19,522 bases of DNA from UBA9848 sp003454065 (lineage in GTDB: Bacteria; Spirochaetota; Spirochaetia; Sphaerochaetales; Sphaerochaetaceae). The notes under the pieces are model-generated. The model saw only the letters and a program-made list of their open reading frames with translations. It had not been told where the DNA came from and made no database searches. How positions within the stretch are numbered: the first letter of the stretch is position 1; each line of letters begins with the position of its first letter. The stretch spans positions 1 through 19,522 of the forward strand of contig CAMOXM010000017.1 of NCBI GenBank assembly GCA_946629155.1, written 5' to 3'. Made by a program: the position numbers and the translations under genes. Below, piece by piece: positions 6,635 through 15,056 of the stretch.

Positions 6635-7177
6635 CTATATGCTTCTGAATACCGGAAAGTCCTCCACATAAAGGCGATAAATCGCTTCGCAACCCAAGTC
6701 CTCGTATGCAATCAGTTCCGCGCTTTTGACGCATGAGGAAAGATATGCTCCCGCGCCACCGATGGTGGAGAAGTAAATCGCATTGTTTTTCTCTATGCAC
6801 GACTTGACACTTTCACTTCGCTGCCCTTTGCCTATTAGAATGCGAACCCCGTTTTCGAGAAGAAGCGGCGTCCAAGCATCCATTCGCAAGCTGGTTGTCG
6901 GCCCCACGGATCCGAAAGCAAACGGGGAATCGGGATTATGAGGGGTCGGACCCGCATAGTAAATGCAGGCGTCTTTCAAATCGAAAGGAAGAGCCGATCC
7001 GTCTCTTATAGCCTGACATATTCGCTTGTGCGCCTGATCTCGCGCGGTATGAATGAAACCTGAAATGTAATAAAGCCTGCCGAATTCAATGCGATAGATC
7101 GCTTCCTTGTCGAGAGGAAGCGTCAGTTTGGCGTTTCGAGCGCCCTTGATCCTCATCGGAATGCCATTGCTTGTCAA
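6635..7177 (-). CDS. Class I fumarate hydratase (or L-tartrate dehydratase), beta subunit
   Basis: This is the smaller subunit of the two-subunit iron-sulfur hydratase that interconverts fumarate and malate. The 180 residues carry the family landmarks: TLPLDKEAIYRIEFGRLYYI (18-37), TARDQAHKRI (44-53), VGPTTSLRMD (91-100), the active-site lysine in GKG (117-119), and the tail AYEDLGCEAIYRLYVEDFPV (157-176). The usual Gly before Arg in GPTTxGRMD is Leu here. The start is TTG at 7175-7177, overlapping the alpha-subunit TGA as TTGA and preceded by GAGGTGGTGA. An ATG seven codons downstream has no ribosome-binding site. It is the last gene of a coupled operon; no clear terminator follows. Fumarate, tartrate or another 2-hydroxy diacid as substrate cannot be separated by sequence alone; fumarate is most likely. 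Confidence 0.9.
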   Translation of the reverse strand: MTSNGIPMRIKGARNAKLTLPLDKEAIYRIEFGRLYYISGFIHTARDQAHKRICQAIRDGSALPFDLKDACIYYAGPTPHNPDSPFAFGSVGPTTSLRMDAWTPLLLENGVRILIGKGQRSESVKSCIEKNNAIYFSTIGGAGAYLSSCVKSAELIAYEDLGCEAIYRLYVEDFPVFRSI

Positions 7178-8016
7178 ATCACCACCTCTGCCTTTCTCAA
7201 GCTATTGCAGCCGAAGCTTACGAACACGGGCAAGCTTGTGATGTGAGTGAAGAAAGTCCTGATGCGAACCCTCATGCATGTTATATCCCCTCCTGAGCCC
7301 GCAGTTCCTATCCCCGTTGCGTTTATCGTATCCTTGAGCTCCTTTTCCATATCTGAAAGCAACGGATCGGAACTATCGGAACGAATGTCATCATACAGCG
7401 CCTTCTTGGAAAGTCTTGCGCACGATTCCAGATTGCCGCCGATTCCAACGCCTAGAACATATGGCGGACAAGGAGCGGATGCGGCCGTCCTGACGCTTTG
7501 AAGAATGTATTTCCTGACCCCATCAATGCCATCGCTCACCTTCAAAACCGTTCCGCAACTCATGTTTTCGCAACCGCCCCCTTTCGGGACCACGAGCAGC
7601 CTGAGTCTATCGCCTGGAACCAGCTCCCAGTCTATGAAGGCCGGCGAATTGTCTTTGGTATTCGCCCTACTAAGAGGGCTGCAAATGGATTTGCGCAAAA
7701 ATCCGTTCACATAGCTTTCGCTCACTGCATCGCTGATAGCTTGATTGACATCCCCGCCGATTATATGAACATCCTGACCGATCTCCGCATAAACGCAAAG
7801 CGCTCCAGTGTCCTGACACAAGGGGATGTGATGCTCTTCCGCTATCTTGTAATTGCTTATGAGCATGTCAAGCAGCTCTTGAGACAAAGGCTTGCTCTCC
7901 GCTCGTCTGGCATCGGCAAGTCCCTGCCTTATGTCATCCGGAAGAACCGTCACGGATTTCAAAATAGCATCCGCTACCTTGCGCTTTATCAAAGAGCATT
8001 CGATATCCCTAGTCAT
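7174..8016 (-). CDS. Class I fumarate hydratase (or L-tartrate dehydratase), alpha subunit
   Basis: This is the larger subunit; it holds most of the [4Fe-4S] cluster site of the oxygen-sensitive fumarase and pairs with the beta subunit encoded directly downstream. The 280 residues show all three cluster cysteines in the expected places: PLCQDTG (C67, with D69 as probable catalytic base), APCPPYVLGVGIGG (C183) and VSFGCNSLRKA (C270). VPKGGGCENMS (143-153) is the conserved glycine loop. One oddity: the segment normally ending GLGGK reads GSGGD (240-244), replacing a usual Lys by Asp. The start is the ATG at 8014-8016, overlapping the ybeY stop as ATGACTAG and preceded by AAGGA; a longer TTG-started reading has no support. 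Placement behind ybeY suggests coupled expression with RNA and protein quality-control genes. Confidence 0.91.
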   Translation of the reverse strand: MTRDIECSLIKRKVADAILKSVTVLPDDIRQGLADARRAESKPLSQELLDMLISNYKIAEEHHIPLCQDTGALCVYAEIGQDVHIIGGDVNQAISDAVSESYVNGFLRKSICSPLSRANTKDNSPAFIDWELVPGDRLRLLVVPKGGGCENMSCGTVLKVSDGIDGVRKYILQSVRTAASAPCPPYVLGVGIGGNLESCARLSKKALYDDIRSDSSDPLLSDMEKELKDTINATGIGTAGSGGDITCMRVRIRTFFTHITSLPVFVSFGCNSLRKAEVVI

Positions 8017-8536
8017 TTTTCCTTGAGACTGCCTTATCCTTGGAATATTCTGCCAAAATGTGCTCCTGCAACGCAAACATCCGTTGGGTTTCGCTCATAT
8101 CGCCGTCGGCAACGACCTCGGATTCGAGTTTGCGCATGACTTCATCCAAATCAGCGTCGTCTTCATGGGAATAACCCGACAGATGAAGGATTCCATGCGT
8201 AATCACCCTAAGCAATTCGACATCAAAACCCTCATCCGATTCTTTGGCGTTCTCAGCCACCTGCTCAGGCGAAACATACAATTCGCCGAGAAAGCCGTCA
8301 TCGGGAAAACCTTTCGAATCGTCTTCGAGAAAGCAAAATGAAAGAACATCGGTTGGCGCATCTTTGCCCCTATACCTGCCGTTCATTTCACGCATCGCAC
8401 TAGAATCTATGAAAGCCAATGAAAAGACTTTCTCTCCCTCTTTCAAAAAATCAAGGACAAAATGGCAGAAATACTCTACCTCATCCTTGCTGATGGGAAT
8501 TGCAATATCATCTCCTGAACAAGAAATCTCAATCAT
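8009..8536 (-). CDS. ybeY: Endoribonuclease / rRNA maturation factor YbeY
   Basis: YbeY is a zinc-dependent single-strand endoribonuclease that takes part in 16S rRNA 3'-end maturation and 70S ribosome quality control in the cytoplasm. The 175-residue protein has the metal motif HGILHLSGYSHEDD, placing ligands at H114, H118 and H124, and the conserved upstream block MREMNGRYRGKDAPTDVLSF (48-67). The start is the ATG at 8534-8536, which overlaps the stop of the S41 protease gene (ATGATTGA) and follows GAAGG; a start further upstream would run deep into that gene. In many bacteria ybeY neighbours phoH or era; here it stands between a periplasmic protease and fumarase. Length and motifs are normal. 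Confidence 0.93.
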   Translation of the reverse strand: MIEISCSGDDIAIPISKDEVEYFCHFVLDFLKEGEKVFSLAFIDSSAMREMNGRYRGKDAPTDVLSFCFLEDDSKGFPDDGFLGELYVSPEQVAENAKESDEGFDVELLRVITHGILHLSGYSHEDDADLDEVMRKLESEVVADGDMSETQRMFALQEHILAEYSKDKAVSRKND

Positions 8537-9980
8537 TTGCTGCCTTCGGCTCTTGTTCTTGAATGAAATCGAAAACGCTTTCATTGGCTGCAAGCGATTT
8601 CTCGATCACGCTGATGGCTTTGTTCAAAGCGGAATCGTACATGGGGTATGCAATCGTGCTATTCGCTTTCTCGGACATGTTCCTGTACTCAAGAAGCAAA
8701 AGAGACGCCATTGCTCTTCTCGGCATTGGATATTTGACGACAAGCTCATCCACACCCCGCTCCACGGCCTCAATGCTGTATTCGGGGTTTTTTCTGACGA
8801 ATTCGCGGACATCACCGGATTTCTGCGCTTCGATAACTTTTTCGACCTCCTCATCCGACATATCGTCCTCAAGAACTTCGATGTCCGGAGACAACCCCAA
8901 CTTATTGACCTTCGTTCCAGATCCGGACACGTATTCGGCAGTCGTAACATTCACTACGCCGTCCTTGTATTGGCTCGTGTATTGCATGACTCCTTTTCCA
9001 TACGATTTCTCACCTATCAATATCGCCCTGCCGTTATCGCGCAAGGCAATGGAAAGAATCTCCGCAGCGCTCGCCGTCCCCTTATTGATCAGGACAACCA
9101 TATTCGCCTCTACGGGAATAATCGTGCCCGCTGATGAGTAATGCGAGCGATTCCTAGATTTCACTTTGCTGATCGTGCTTATGAGAACGTTTCCCTCATC
9201 CAAGAACAAATTGGCGACGGCCAAACACGAATTCACATCTCCGCCGCCATTGTTCCGCAAATCCAAAATGATGCTGCTGATATAATCGATTCCGCGGAAC
9301 GCATCGCGCACTTGTCTGGCAGTGCTTTGCGTGAATTGGTTTATGCGGATATAGAATATATGCCCCGGAAGCATTTCGGATTCTACGGTGGGAGTAGTTA
9401 TCTCATCGCGGATTATATCGACCTCGAATTCGACATTGCCCCTTCTAATGCGAACATGCACACTGGTTCCGCGCTCTCCGCGCAGCATCTTGGAGCACTC
9501 GGTGGCGTTTTTCTCACGAACCGCCTGACCGTCTATTTCGGTTATGAGGTCGCCAGTCATGAGACCCGAACGCTGGGCAGGGCTTCCTCTGAAAACCGTT
9601 CCGACCTGCACATACAGCGTCCTTTCGTCATCGCTTTTCTGATTCTGGATGGAAGTCTTGGAAAGCATGATGCCCACTCCGCTGTATTTGCCGGTTATCA
9701 TCTCCTCGTATTGCTCGCTCTCCGATGAGTTTATGTACGTCGTCCATTGATCATCAAGAGCGTCCAACATGGCAGTCGCCATCGCCTCATAAACCTTCTT
9801 GTAGTCGATGTCGTAGAGGAAATTGGCATCTACAAAGCGATATATCCTCTCAAGGTCGCTCATGTTCTGCGTTATGACATCGCCCTCGAACGAATCCGGA
9901 AACGAATTCATGGCGAACGCCTGAGCAGCCAAGCAAAAACAAGCAATCGAAACCAATGCTTTTCTTATAAATCTTTCCAC
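8529..9980 (-). CDS. ctpA: S41 family C-terminal processing peptidase with PDZ domain
   Basis: This is an exported serine protease that trims or degrades periplasmic proteins at their C-termini. The 483 residues begin with a signal peptide (MERFIRK, hydrophobic core, cleavage near AFA at 21-23), then an N-terminal cap, a PDZ domain (about 98-185, GTVFRGSPAQRSGLMTGDLI) and the S41 catalytic domain. ILDLRNNGGGDV (238-249) is the conserved substrate loop. The catalytic residues can be read: S304 in GTASAAEI, K329 and Q333 in GKGVMQ. About 120 residues follow the catalytic core; they are mostly helical and of unknown role. The GTG start is forced by an in-frame TGA two codons upstream and has no strong Shine-Dalgarno. 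It leads the operon with ybeY and the fumarase genes, under its own promoter. Confidence 0.93.
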   Translation of the reverse strand: MERFIRKALVSIACFCLAAQAFAMNSFPDSFEGDVITQNMSDLERIYRFVDANFLYDIDYKKVYEAMATAMLDALDDQWTTYINSSESEQYEEMITGKYSGVGIMLSKTSIQNQKSDDERTLYVQVGTVFRGSPAQRSGLMTGDLITEIDGQAVREKNATECSKMLRGERGTSVHVRIRRGNVEFEVDIIRDEITTPTVESEMLPGHIFYIRINQFTQSTARQVRDAFRGIDYISSIILDLRNNGGGDVNSCLAVANLFLDEGNVLISTISKVKSRNRSHYSSAGTIIPVEANMVVLINKGTASAAEILSIALRDNGRAILIGEKSYGKGVMQYTSQYKDGVVNVTTAEYVSGSGTKVNKLGLSPDIEVLEDDMSDEEVEKVIEAQKSGDVREFVRKNPEYSIEAVERGVDELVVKYPMPRRAMASLLLLEYRNMSEKANSTIAYPMYDSALNKAISVIEKSLAANESVFDFIQEQEPKAAND

Positions 9981-10047
9981 GATTCAATTTTAATACTATC
10001 TTCAGGTTTTTTCAAAGACAACCTAAAATATCAGTCCAAAATAATCG

Positions 10048-10077
10048 ATTATACTTTACCACTTTTGCATTTTTCAA
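10048..10077 (-). promoter_or_regulatory. Promoter of the protease-ybeY-fumarase operon, with candidate operator
   Basis: TTGAAA (10072-10077), an 18-base spacer and a perfect TATAAT (10048-10053) on the minus strand give a strong sigma-70 promoter, with transcription expected to begin near 10041 and a leader of about 60 bases. A perfect 12-base palindrome, ATAATCGATTAT (10041-10052), overlaps the -10 box and the start point. AATCGA recurs at 10043, 10079, 10097 and 10105. These could bind a repressor or activator. Confidence 0.7.
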
Positions 10078-10143
10078 GAATCGATCCAGTAAAACTAATC
10101 GAAAAATCGAGTTCTGCAGCATTCGAAGATTGCGAAGTCTCCA

Positions 10144-12474
10144 TCAGGGTTGTTTCGAACTCTGAAACACGAATGAAGTTCCCTTGCCTTTGCCGGCATA
10201 GACAAGACCGGTAAGCTTGAGGACATCGAGCGCTTCCTTAACAGGAACGACCTCTATCTTATCCCTGACTTCGTGGGGGACATCCTTGAGGTCGAAAACG
10301 TTTTCATCGGGGATCAGCACTTTCGTGACGCCTGCGCGTTGGGCAGCCATCAGCTTTTCGGGGAGACCGCCTATAGGCAGAACAGCGCCTCTGAGAGCCA
10401 CTTCGCCCGTCATGGCTATTCTGGTGTCCACCATGCGACCGGTGATCAGCGATGCGATTGCCGTCATTATGGTGATGCCTGCCGAAGGTCCGTCTTTGGG
10501 CACCGCTCCGGCAGGTACGTGAATATGCAGATCGTGATTCCTGAACTTCTCCGACTCTCGCGGAAAAATGGATTTAACGAGGCTAAGGGCGATTCTGGCG
10601 GATTCCTTCATCACGTCTCCGAGCTGACCGGTTATGACGAGTTCGCCCTTGCCATCCACAAGCATGGCCTCTATATGCAGAATATCGCCTCCGACAGGAG
10701 TCCATGCCAACCCTGTCACCACGCCTGCCTTAGGCTCAGGCAGAATCGCATCGTGCCTGACAGGTCTGGTGTCCAAGACATCTCGGACGACATCGGGAAT
10801 CACGCTTATGGAAGCATCGGGATCCGAAGAAATCCTGACTGCAAGACTGCGGCAAAGCATATCGATGCATTTTCTAAGGGATCTGACGCCCGCCTCCATG
10901 GTGAAATCGGCAATCAAAGTATCCAGCGCCTCGTCCGAAAATGTCATGCGCTCATGGGTTATTCCCATCGCTTCCATGCTTTTGGGAACCAAATGACGCT
11001 TTGCAATGTGCATTTTCTCTATAGGCGTATATCCTTGGAAGCGTATGATCTCCATTCTATCCAAAAGAGGGCCGGGAATCGTATCGATCGAATTGGCGGT
11101 GCATACGAAAAGCACATCCGACAAATCGTATGGAACATTCATGTAATGATCGGTGAACGTGCTGTTCTGCTCTGGATCAAGTACTTCCAGAAGGGCGCTT
11201 GCAGGGCTTCCATGGTAGGAATCGGTCAGCTTATCGACTTCATCGAGAACCATTACGGGATTTGTGACTCCGCTTTTGTGAATCCCATCCATAATGCGGC
11301 CGGGCATAGATCCCACATACGTCCTGCGATGCCCTCTTATGTCGGACTCGTCGTGGACGCCGCCAAGGCTCACGCGCACGTATTTCCTATTCAACGCCCT
11401 CGCGATGCTCTTGCCGATGCTTGTCTTGCCTGTTCCGGGCGCGCCTACGAAAAGCAGGATGGAACCGGATTGCCGGTTTTTCAGATTCATCACCGCTATT
11501 TGCTGGATTATGCGCTCTTTGACCTTCTCCAACCCGTAGTGATCCTCGTCCAGGACATTTCGAGCATCGTCCAGATTTATATGCTCGGCGCTCTCCTTCT
11601 TCCACGACAATGTGGTTACGAAATCGAGATAATCGTATAGCATCGCCGACTCCGAACTGTCCTTCCCTTCCTGCCTGAGCCTGCCGAGAACCTTTTCAGC
11701 CTCCTTTCTTGCGACTTCGTTCATTCCGGAATTCTCGATGCGCTGCTGGAACTTTTGCATATCGGTCACGTTTTCAGGATGCATCTCATCAAGCTCTTTC
11801 TGAAGATGCTCCATCTGACGCTTTATAGCCGCTTCCCTATATTGCTGCTGATATTCGCGCTGCTGAGAGGTCATCGCTTCCTTAGCAATGCGTCCGACCT
11901 CCATGTATTCATACAGCATCTTCTCGACCATCCCGGTTCGCTTTCGGACGCTGTCCTCGGATAGAATCGCATAACACTCCTCATTGGAATTGGTGATTAT
12001 GTACGACATCACGCATGCGGCGGCGCCTATGGAATCGATCTGCTCTATCATCAGCTTCGCAGAATCCGCGAATTCGAAGCCGTCGGAAAACCTTTTCATT
12101 TCGCTCTTCAAGTCCTTGAGCTTCTCCGCCTCAATGTCTTCGGGAAGATCCTGCACATCATTTCTTTTGGAAACAACCAGCTGTATGGTCCTATCCGGCT
12201 GGACGAAAACGTTTTCCAAATTAACCCTGTATTGCGTGCGAATGGTCGCATAGCCGTGATGGTTCAAGTCGGTTATTATGCCCGAAAGCCCGATGGGATA
12301 AAAACCGTCGTCTTTGAAATCGATGCTGGATTCCTTATCCTTCGCCACGATCAGCACGACTTTCTCGTTGACGGAAACGCCCTTTCCTCCCGATGCCTTG
12401 CGAAGCTGCTCTATTTGAAAGAAAAGCGTTGCATCCGACATGATTATCGTTTTATATACCGGTATGACTATCAT
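10144..12474 (-). CDS. lon: ATP-dependent protease La (LonA)
   Basis: Lon unfolds and degrades damaged and regulatory proteins in the cytoplasm. The 776 residues show the LonA order: N-terminal substrate domain (about 1-200, opening with VIPVYKTIIMSDATLFFQ in place of the usual LPLRD-type strand), a coiled-coil region rich in Gln/Glu (about 200-270), the AAA+ module with Walker A GAPGTGKT (344-351) and Walker B VMVLDEVDK (407-415), and the protease domain with S664 in KDGPSAG and K707 in GGLPEKL forming the Ser-Lys dyad. The N-terminal wording resembles clostridial Lon more than the E. coli type. The ATG has only a weak ribosome-binding site. It lies 97 bases after the DUF4353 lipoprotein gene and 163 bases before the S41 protease gene, so two quality-control proteases are neighbours. 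No heat-shock operator (CIRCE type) is visible upstream. Confidence 0.96.
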   Translation of the reverse strand: MIVIPVYKTIIMSDATLFFQIEQLRKASGGKGVSVNEKVVLIVAKDKESSIDFKDDGFYPIGLSGIITDLNHHGYATIRTQYRVNLENVFVQPDRTIQLVVSKRNDVQDLPEDIEAEKLKDLKSEMKRFSDGFEFADSAKLMIEQIDSIGAAACVMSYIITNSNEECYAILSEDSVRKRTGMVEKMLYEYMEVGRIAKEAMTSQQREYQQQYREAAIKRQMEHLQKELDEMHPENVTDMQKFQQRIENSGMNEVARKEAEKVLGRLRQEGKDSSESAMLYDYLDFVTTLSWKKESAEHINLDDARNVLDEDHYGLEKVKERIIQQIAVMNLKNRQSGSILLFVGAPGTGKTSIGKSIARALNRKYVRVSLGGVHDESDIRGHRRTYVGSMPGRIMDGIHKSGVTNPVMVLDEVDKLTDSYHGSPASALLEVLDPEQNSTFTDHYMNVPYDLSDVLFVCTANSIDTIPGPLLDRMEIIRFQGYTPIEKMHIAKRHLVPKSMEAMGITHERMTFSDEALDTLIADFTMEAGVRSLRKCIDMLCRSLAVRISSDPDASISVIPDVVRDVLDTRPVRHDAILPEPKAGVVTGLAWTPVGGDILHIEAMLVDGKGELVITGQLGDVMKESARIALSLVKSIFPRESEKFRNHDLHIHVPAGAVPKDGPSAGITIMTAIASLITGRMVDTRIAMTGEVALRGAVLPIGGLPEKLMAAQRAGVTKVLIPDENVFDLKDVPHEVRDKIEVVPVKEALDVLKLTGLVYAGKGKGTSFVFQSSKQP

Positions 12475-12480
12475 AGGCCT

Positions 12481-12509
12481 ATTTTCTCATTTTCGTCCGT
12501 TTTTTTCAA
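12481..12509 (-). promoter_or_regulatory. Weak candidate promoter of lon
   Basis: TTGAAA (12504-12509) and GAAAAT (12481-12486) are 17 bases apart on the minus strand. The -10 box matches consensus at only four of six positions and lies six bases from the lon ATG, a geometry like that at the barrel gene. Readthrough from aspS may supply lon instead. Confidence 0.25.
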
Positions 12510-12571
12510 AAGCATGCTACATATTCCCTGCCGAAAGGATTTTGCCACGGCAAACGGCAAGACCGTTCGTT

Positions 12572-14563
12572 CTATATGGGAGATTTTCCGCCAATGCCGC
12601 CGAGTCCGGGAGATATGGGCCTGATCGCGCTTTGGTAATCGTTGCTTTTGACGCTCTTTTGAACATGAACGAACGAATCCGAAAATGATATTCCGCTCTC
12701 GACTATTCGGCCGCCGCTGACAGACGGCATATCCGTCCAGATCCCGCGGAAAGCATCTCCGCCTTCTGCCAATGCGCCGGAAACGACGAAATACGCTCCG
12801 CCCTTCTTCAATTCGGGCGAAGAAAGAACCGCTATGAAATCCGGTCTGGTCGCCACTGGCATTTTGCAGGCGAATCTCACCGATCCGTCAGAGTCCTTGA
12901 CGGCTAGCACTTCGCCGGATTTCGGCAACGAGCCGCCGGAAAGCGCTATTACGCCCTGGCTGCATTTTTCCGGCCATGGCTTGGAGTACTTCGATGTGCC
13001 TATGCCTATCAATGTCCCGCCGGTTATGGAAAACTCGTTCTGATCGCAATCGAAGGCGTATTCGGGATTTACGGTCGAGTAAGCGACTATAGTGCCGCCC
13101 GAAATCCTGATTTTCCCATTGGAATCGATGCAATCGTTGCTGATGCTATGAGCATGAATCGTTCCGCCGCCTATTTCCAAAACACCGGCCTCGGAGCTTA
13201 CGCCTATGCAATCATCCGTCGTTTCGCATTCGATGTTGCCGCCGTATATATAGACGTTGTCCTTGCCTTCTATGCCCTCCGGAAAAAGCGAAGCGCTGCT
13301 CTCGACCTTGCTGACGCCATCGGCATCTATAACCGTCTGGCTCGATGTGTTCTCATAAGGCGCTCCAGTCGTCTTTATTTTGATGTCGCCGCCCGTGATC
13401 AATACGAAAGCGGAAGGCTTCCAACCGTTGGCCCTGCCGGCTTTGGAGCGATCCTCCGATGTTTCCCATTTGGCCGAAATCGCTTTGGAGACGGTATGCA
13501 AATCCAATTTTCCGCCCTTTATGATTATGAAGCCGGCATTATGACCCGAAGCCTCTTCATCGTACCCCTCTACAACTATGCCCTTGCTTTCGTTGTCCTT
13601 ATACTCGCCGAGCCCATTGATCGTGACTATGCCATCGTCCATCACGAAGGCGTTTGCGACGTGAAAACCGTTTCTGCCTCTTGTCTTTATATTAATTGTC
13701 GTCCTGTCAAGCAAGCGAACGAATCCTTTGCTTGAAACTATGGCGTGCTTGTAGCTCTCGCTGACATTCAGAGTTCCCTTACCAGTGAAATAAAGGTTTC
13801 CCTTGGTGAAAAGCGTCCCTTTGCTGTTATCGCCTTTGGCCCAACGAACAGTCTGCTTGGCTTTGCCGATTTTGCTTCCTGAAAACGACTGGGAATAGAA
13901 CTCAAGCCCCTCGTACTCGCTATAGCCGGTGGCGAATCTTCTACCGTCGTTCAGATAATTCGCAGTGCCGTCGAGAACGTCAATATGCAATTCGGCTCTG
14001 CCGTCATTGCAAATGCAAGGATAATTGCCGCTGTTTATCTTGCAGCCGCTCAGAACGATTCTTATTTTCACCGAATTCTTGACGCTTATATAGATGCCTT
14101 TCGATGCGGTTCCTGTCAGGTTGATCTGCAAATTTCCCTTATATTCCCTGTTCGATTCATCCCCAGTTTCATCGCCTTTGAAGCATATCTGCCCTTCGGT
14201 CTGAAATACATTCAAACGGTTCGAGCAGATTGAAAGCTTATGACTGGCATCAGGAATGCGCATCGCAGGATTCGAACCTTCCGATACGGTCGATTCGGAC
14301 AAATCCACGCTCAGCACGTCATCGGCAGCAAAAGCCGGAACCTCCGCAATTGAGATTCCTTCAATGGAACGGTCGAAAAAAGCATAAGCATCGGCTTCCG
14401 TCCAGCCGAGCGAGCTTTCTGTCCCTGATGCGCTTTCATTGTTCGTATTGCCCTGCTTCGCTTTGGCTGGCGGCGCGTTTGCCTCCGTACCGCAACCGAT
14501 AAAGCCGGCAGCAATCGCCATCAATGCAAATAGTGCAAACAAATTATTAGTCGCTTGCTTCAT
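12572..14563 (-). CDS. DUF4353-type beta-helix carbohydrate-binding lipoprotein
   Basis: This is a large exported protein (663 residues) resembling the Cthe_2159 / PF14262 family, calcium-binding right-handed beta-helix proteins; the founding member binds pectin-like and cellulosic polysaccharide. The N-terminus MKQATNNLFALFALMAIAAG leads to the lipobox FIGC, with Cys24 as the lipid anchor, followed by a Ser/Thr/Asn/Lys-rich flexible linker. The body is built of short rungs with GG turns and Asp-rich ends: YIYGGNIECETTDDCIGV, LEIGGGTIHAHSISNDCIDS, IRISGGTIVAYS and FSITGGTLIGIG. The tail is glycine-rich (SPGLGGIGGKSPI). No catalytic motif is visible, so binding or adhesion on the outer surface is more likely than hydrolysis. 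The ATG is preceded by GGAGG at seven bases; an ATG eight codons upstream lacks one. It lies 28 bases after tsaE. Confidence 0.8.
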   Translation of the reverse strand: MKQATNNLFALFALMAIAAGFIGCGTEANAPPAKAKQGNTNNESASGTESSLGWTEADAYAFFDRSIEGISIAEVPAFAADDVLSVDLSESTVSEGSNPAMRIPDASHKLSICSNRLNVFQTEGQICFKGDETGDESNREYKGNLQINLTGTASKGIYISVKNSVKIRIVLSGCKINSGNYPCICNDGRAELHIDVLDGTANYLNDGRRFATGYSEYEGLEFYSQSFSGSKIGKAKQTVRWAKGDNSKGTLFTKGNLYFTGKGTLNVSESYKHAIVSSKGFVRLLDRTTINIKTRGRNGFHVANAFVMDDGIVTINGLGEYKDNESKGIVVEGYDEEASGHNAGFIIIKGGKLDLHTVSKAISAKWETSEDRSKAGRANGWKPSAFVLITGGDIKIKTTGAPYENTSSQTVIDADGVSKVESSASLFPEGIEGKDNVYIYGGNIECETTDDCIGVSSEAGVLEIGGGTIHAHSISNDCIDSNGKIRISGGTIVAYSTVNPEYAFDCDQNEFSITGGTLIGIGTSKYSKPWPEKCSQGVIALSGGSLPKSGEVLAVKDSDGSVRFACKMPVATRPDFIAVLSSPELKKGGAYFVVSGALAEGGDAFRGIWTDMPSVSGGRIVESGISFSDSFVHVQKSVKSNDYQSAIRPISPGLGGIGGKSPI

Positions 14564-14591
14564 GCGTCGTCCTCCAAAATATAACAATTCC

Positions 14592-15056
14592 TCAAGGCAC
14601 CCTGACCGTCACTTTCCGAGTCTTGCCGTCGTCTTCCATTTCGAAATACATTCTGATGGTCCTGTCATCCGCAAACAGACCGCTTATGCTTTCAGGCCAT
14701 TCGATCAGGCATATCGCATTCTCGTCTTGCATTATCTCCTCGCCGCCGAGCATGAAAAACTCATCTTCGGATGATATGCGGTACAAATCGAAGTGGTAAT
14801 AGACGACATCGCCATCGTCAGAGGGGTATGATTCGTAATATATGAACGTTGGTGATACGACAGGGCGTGAAATCCCCTTGAAATGCAGAAAGCGGCGGGT
14901 CCATTCGGTTTTTCCGGAGCCTAAGGAGCCGGAAAGAGCGATTGCCATGCCTTTGCGGACATGCTCGGATACAAACTCCGCAACCGGTGCGAGCGCATCG
15001 GGGCTTTCCGCATAAAAAACCTTTTCCATCATGACAGGCGACTGCGATCGAATCAT
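14592..15056 (-). CDS. tsaE: tRNA threonylcarbamoyladenosine biosynthesis ATPase TsaE
   Basis: TsaE is the P-loop ATPase that works with TsaB and TsaD to add threonylcarbamoyl to A37 of ANN-decoding tRNAs. The 154 residues include the family landmarks: Walker A GSLGSGKT (43-50), SPTF (68-71), HFDLYRI (88-94) and the IEWPE block (118-122). The start overlaps the esterase stop as ATGA, without a good Shine-Dalgarno, so translation is probably coupled to the upstream gene; a pair of Met codons at 9-10 is an alternative start. tsaE often lies beside tsaB or rimI, but neither is here. Instead it stands between two lipoprotein genes in the operon led by aspS. Confidence 0.94.
   Translation of the reverse strand: MIRSQSPVMMEKVFYAESPDALAPVAEFVSEHVRKGMAIALSGSLGSGKTEWTRRFLHFKGISRPVVSPTFIYYESYPSDDGDVVYYHFDLYRISSEDEFFMLGGEEIMQDENAICLIEWPESISGLFADDRTIRMYFEMEDDGKTRKVTVRVP

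Noticed and set aside
8017..8076. Longer TTG-started form of the fumarase alpha subunit
   Set aside because: It would overlap ybeY by many codons and adds residues absent from the family; the ATG at 8016 has AAGGA and a stop/start overlap.
8537..8593. Longer form of YbeY starting inside the protease gene
   Set aside because: The added residues are out-of-frame protease coding sequence; the ATG at 8536 matches the usual YbeY N-terminus.
10080..10143. Terminator after lon
   Set aside because: The inverted pair GAGTTC/GAACTC has a loop of about 40 bases and only a short T-run; too weak to call.
10273..11640. Plus-strand open frame of 455 codons opposite lon
   Set aside because: It is antisense to the conserved AAA+ and protease domains of Lon, has low-complexity composition and no ribosome-binding site or promoter.
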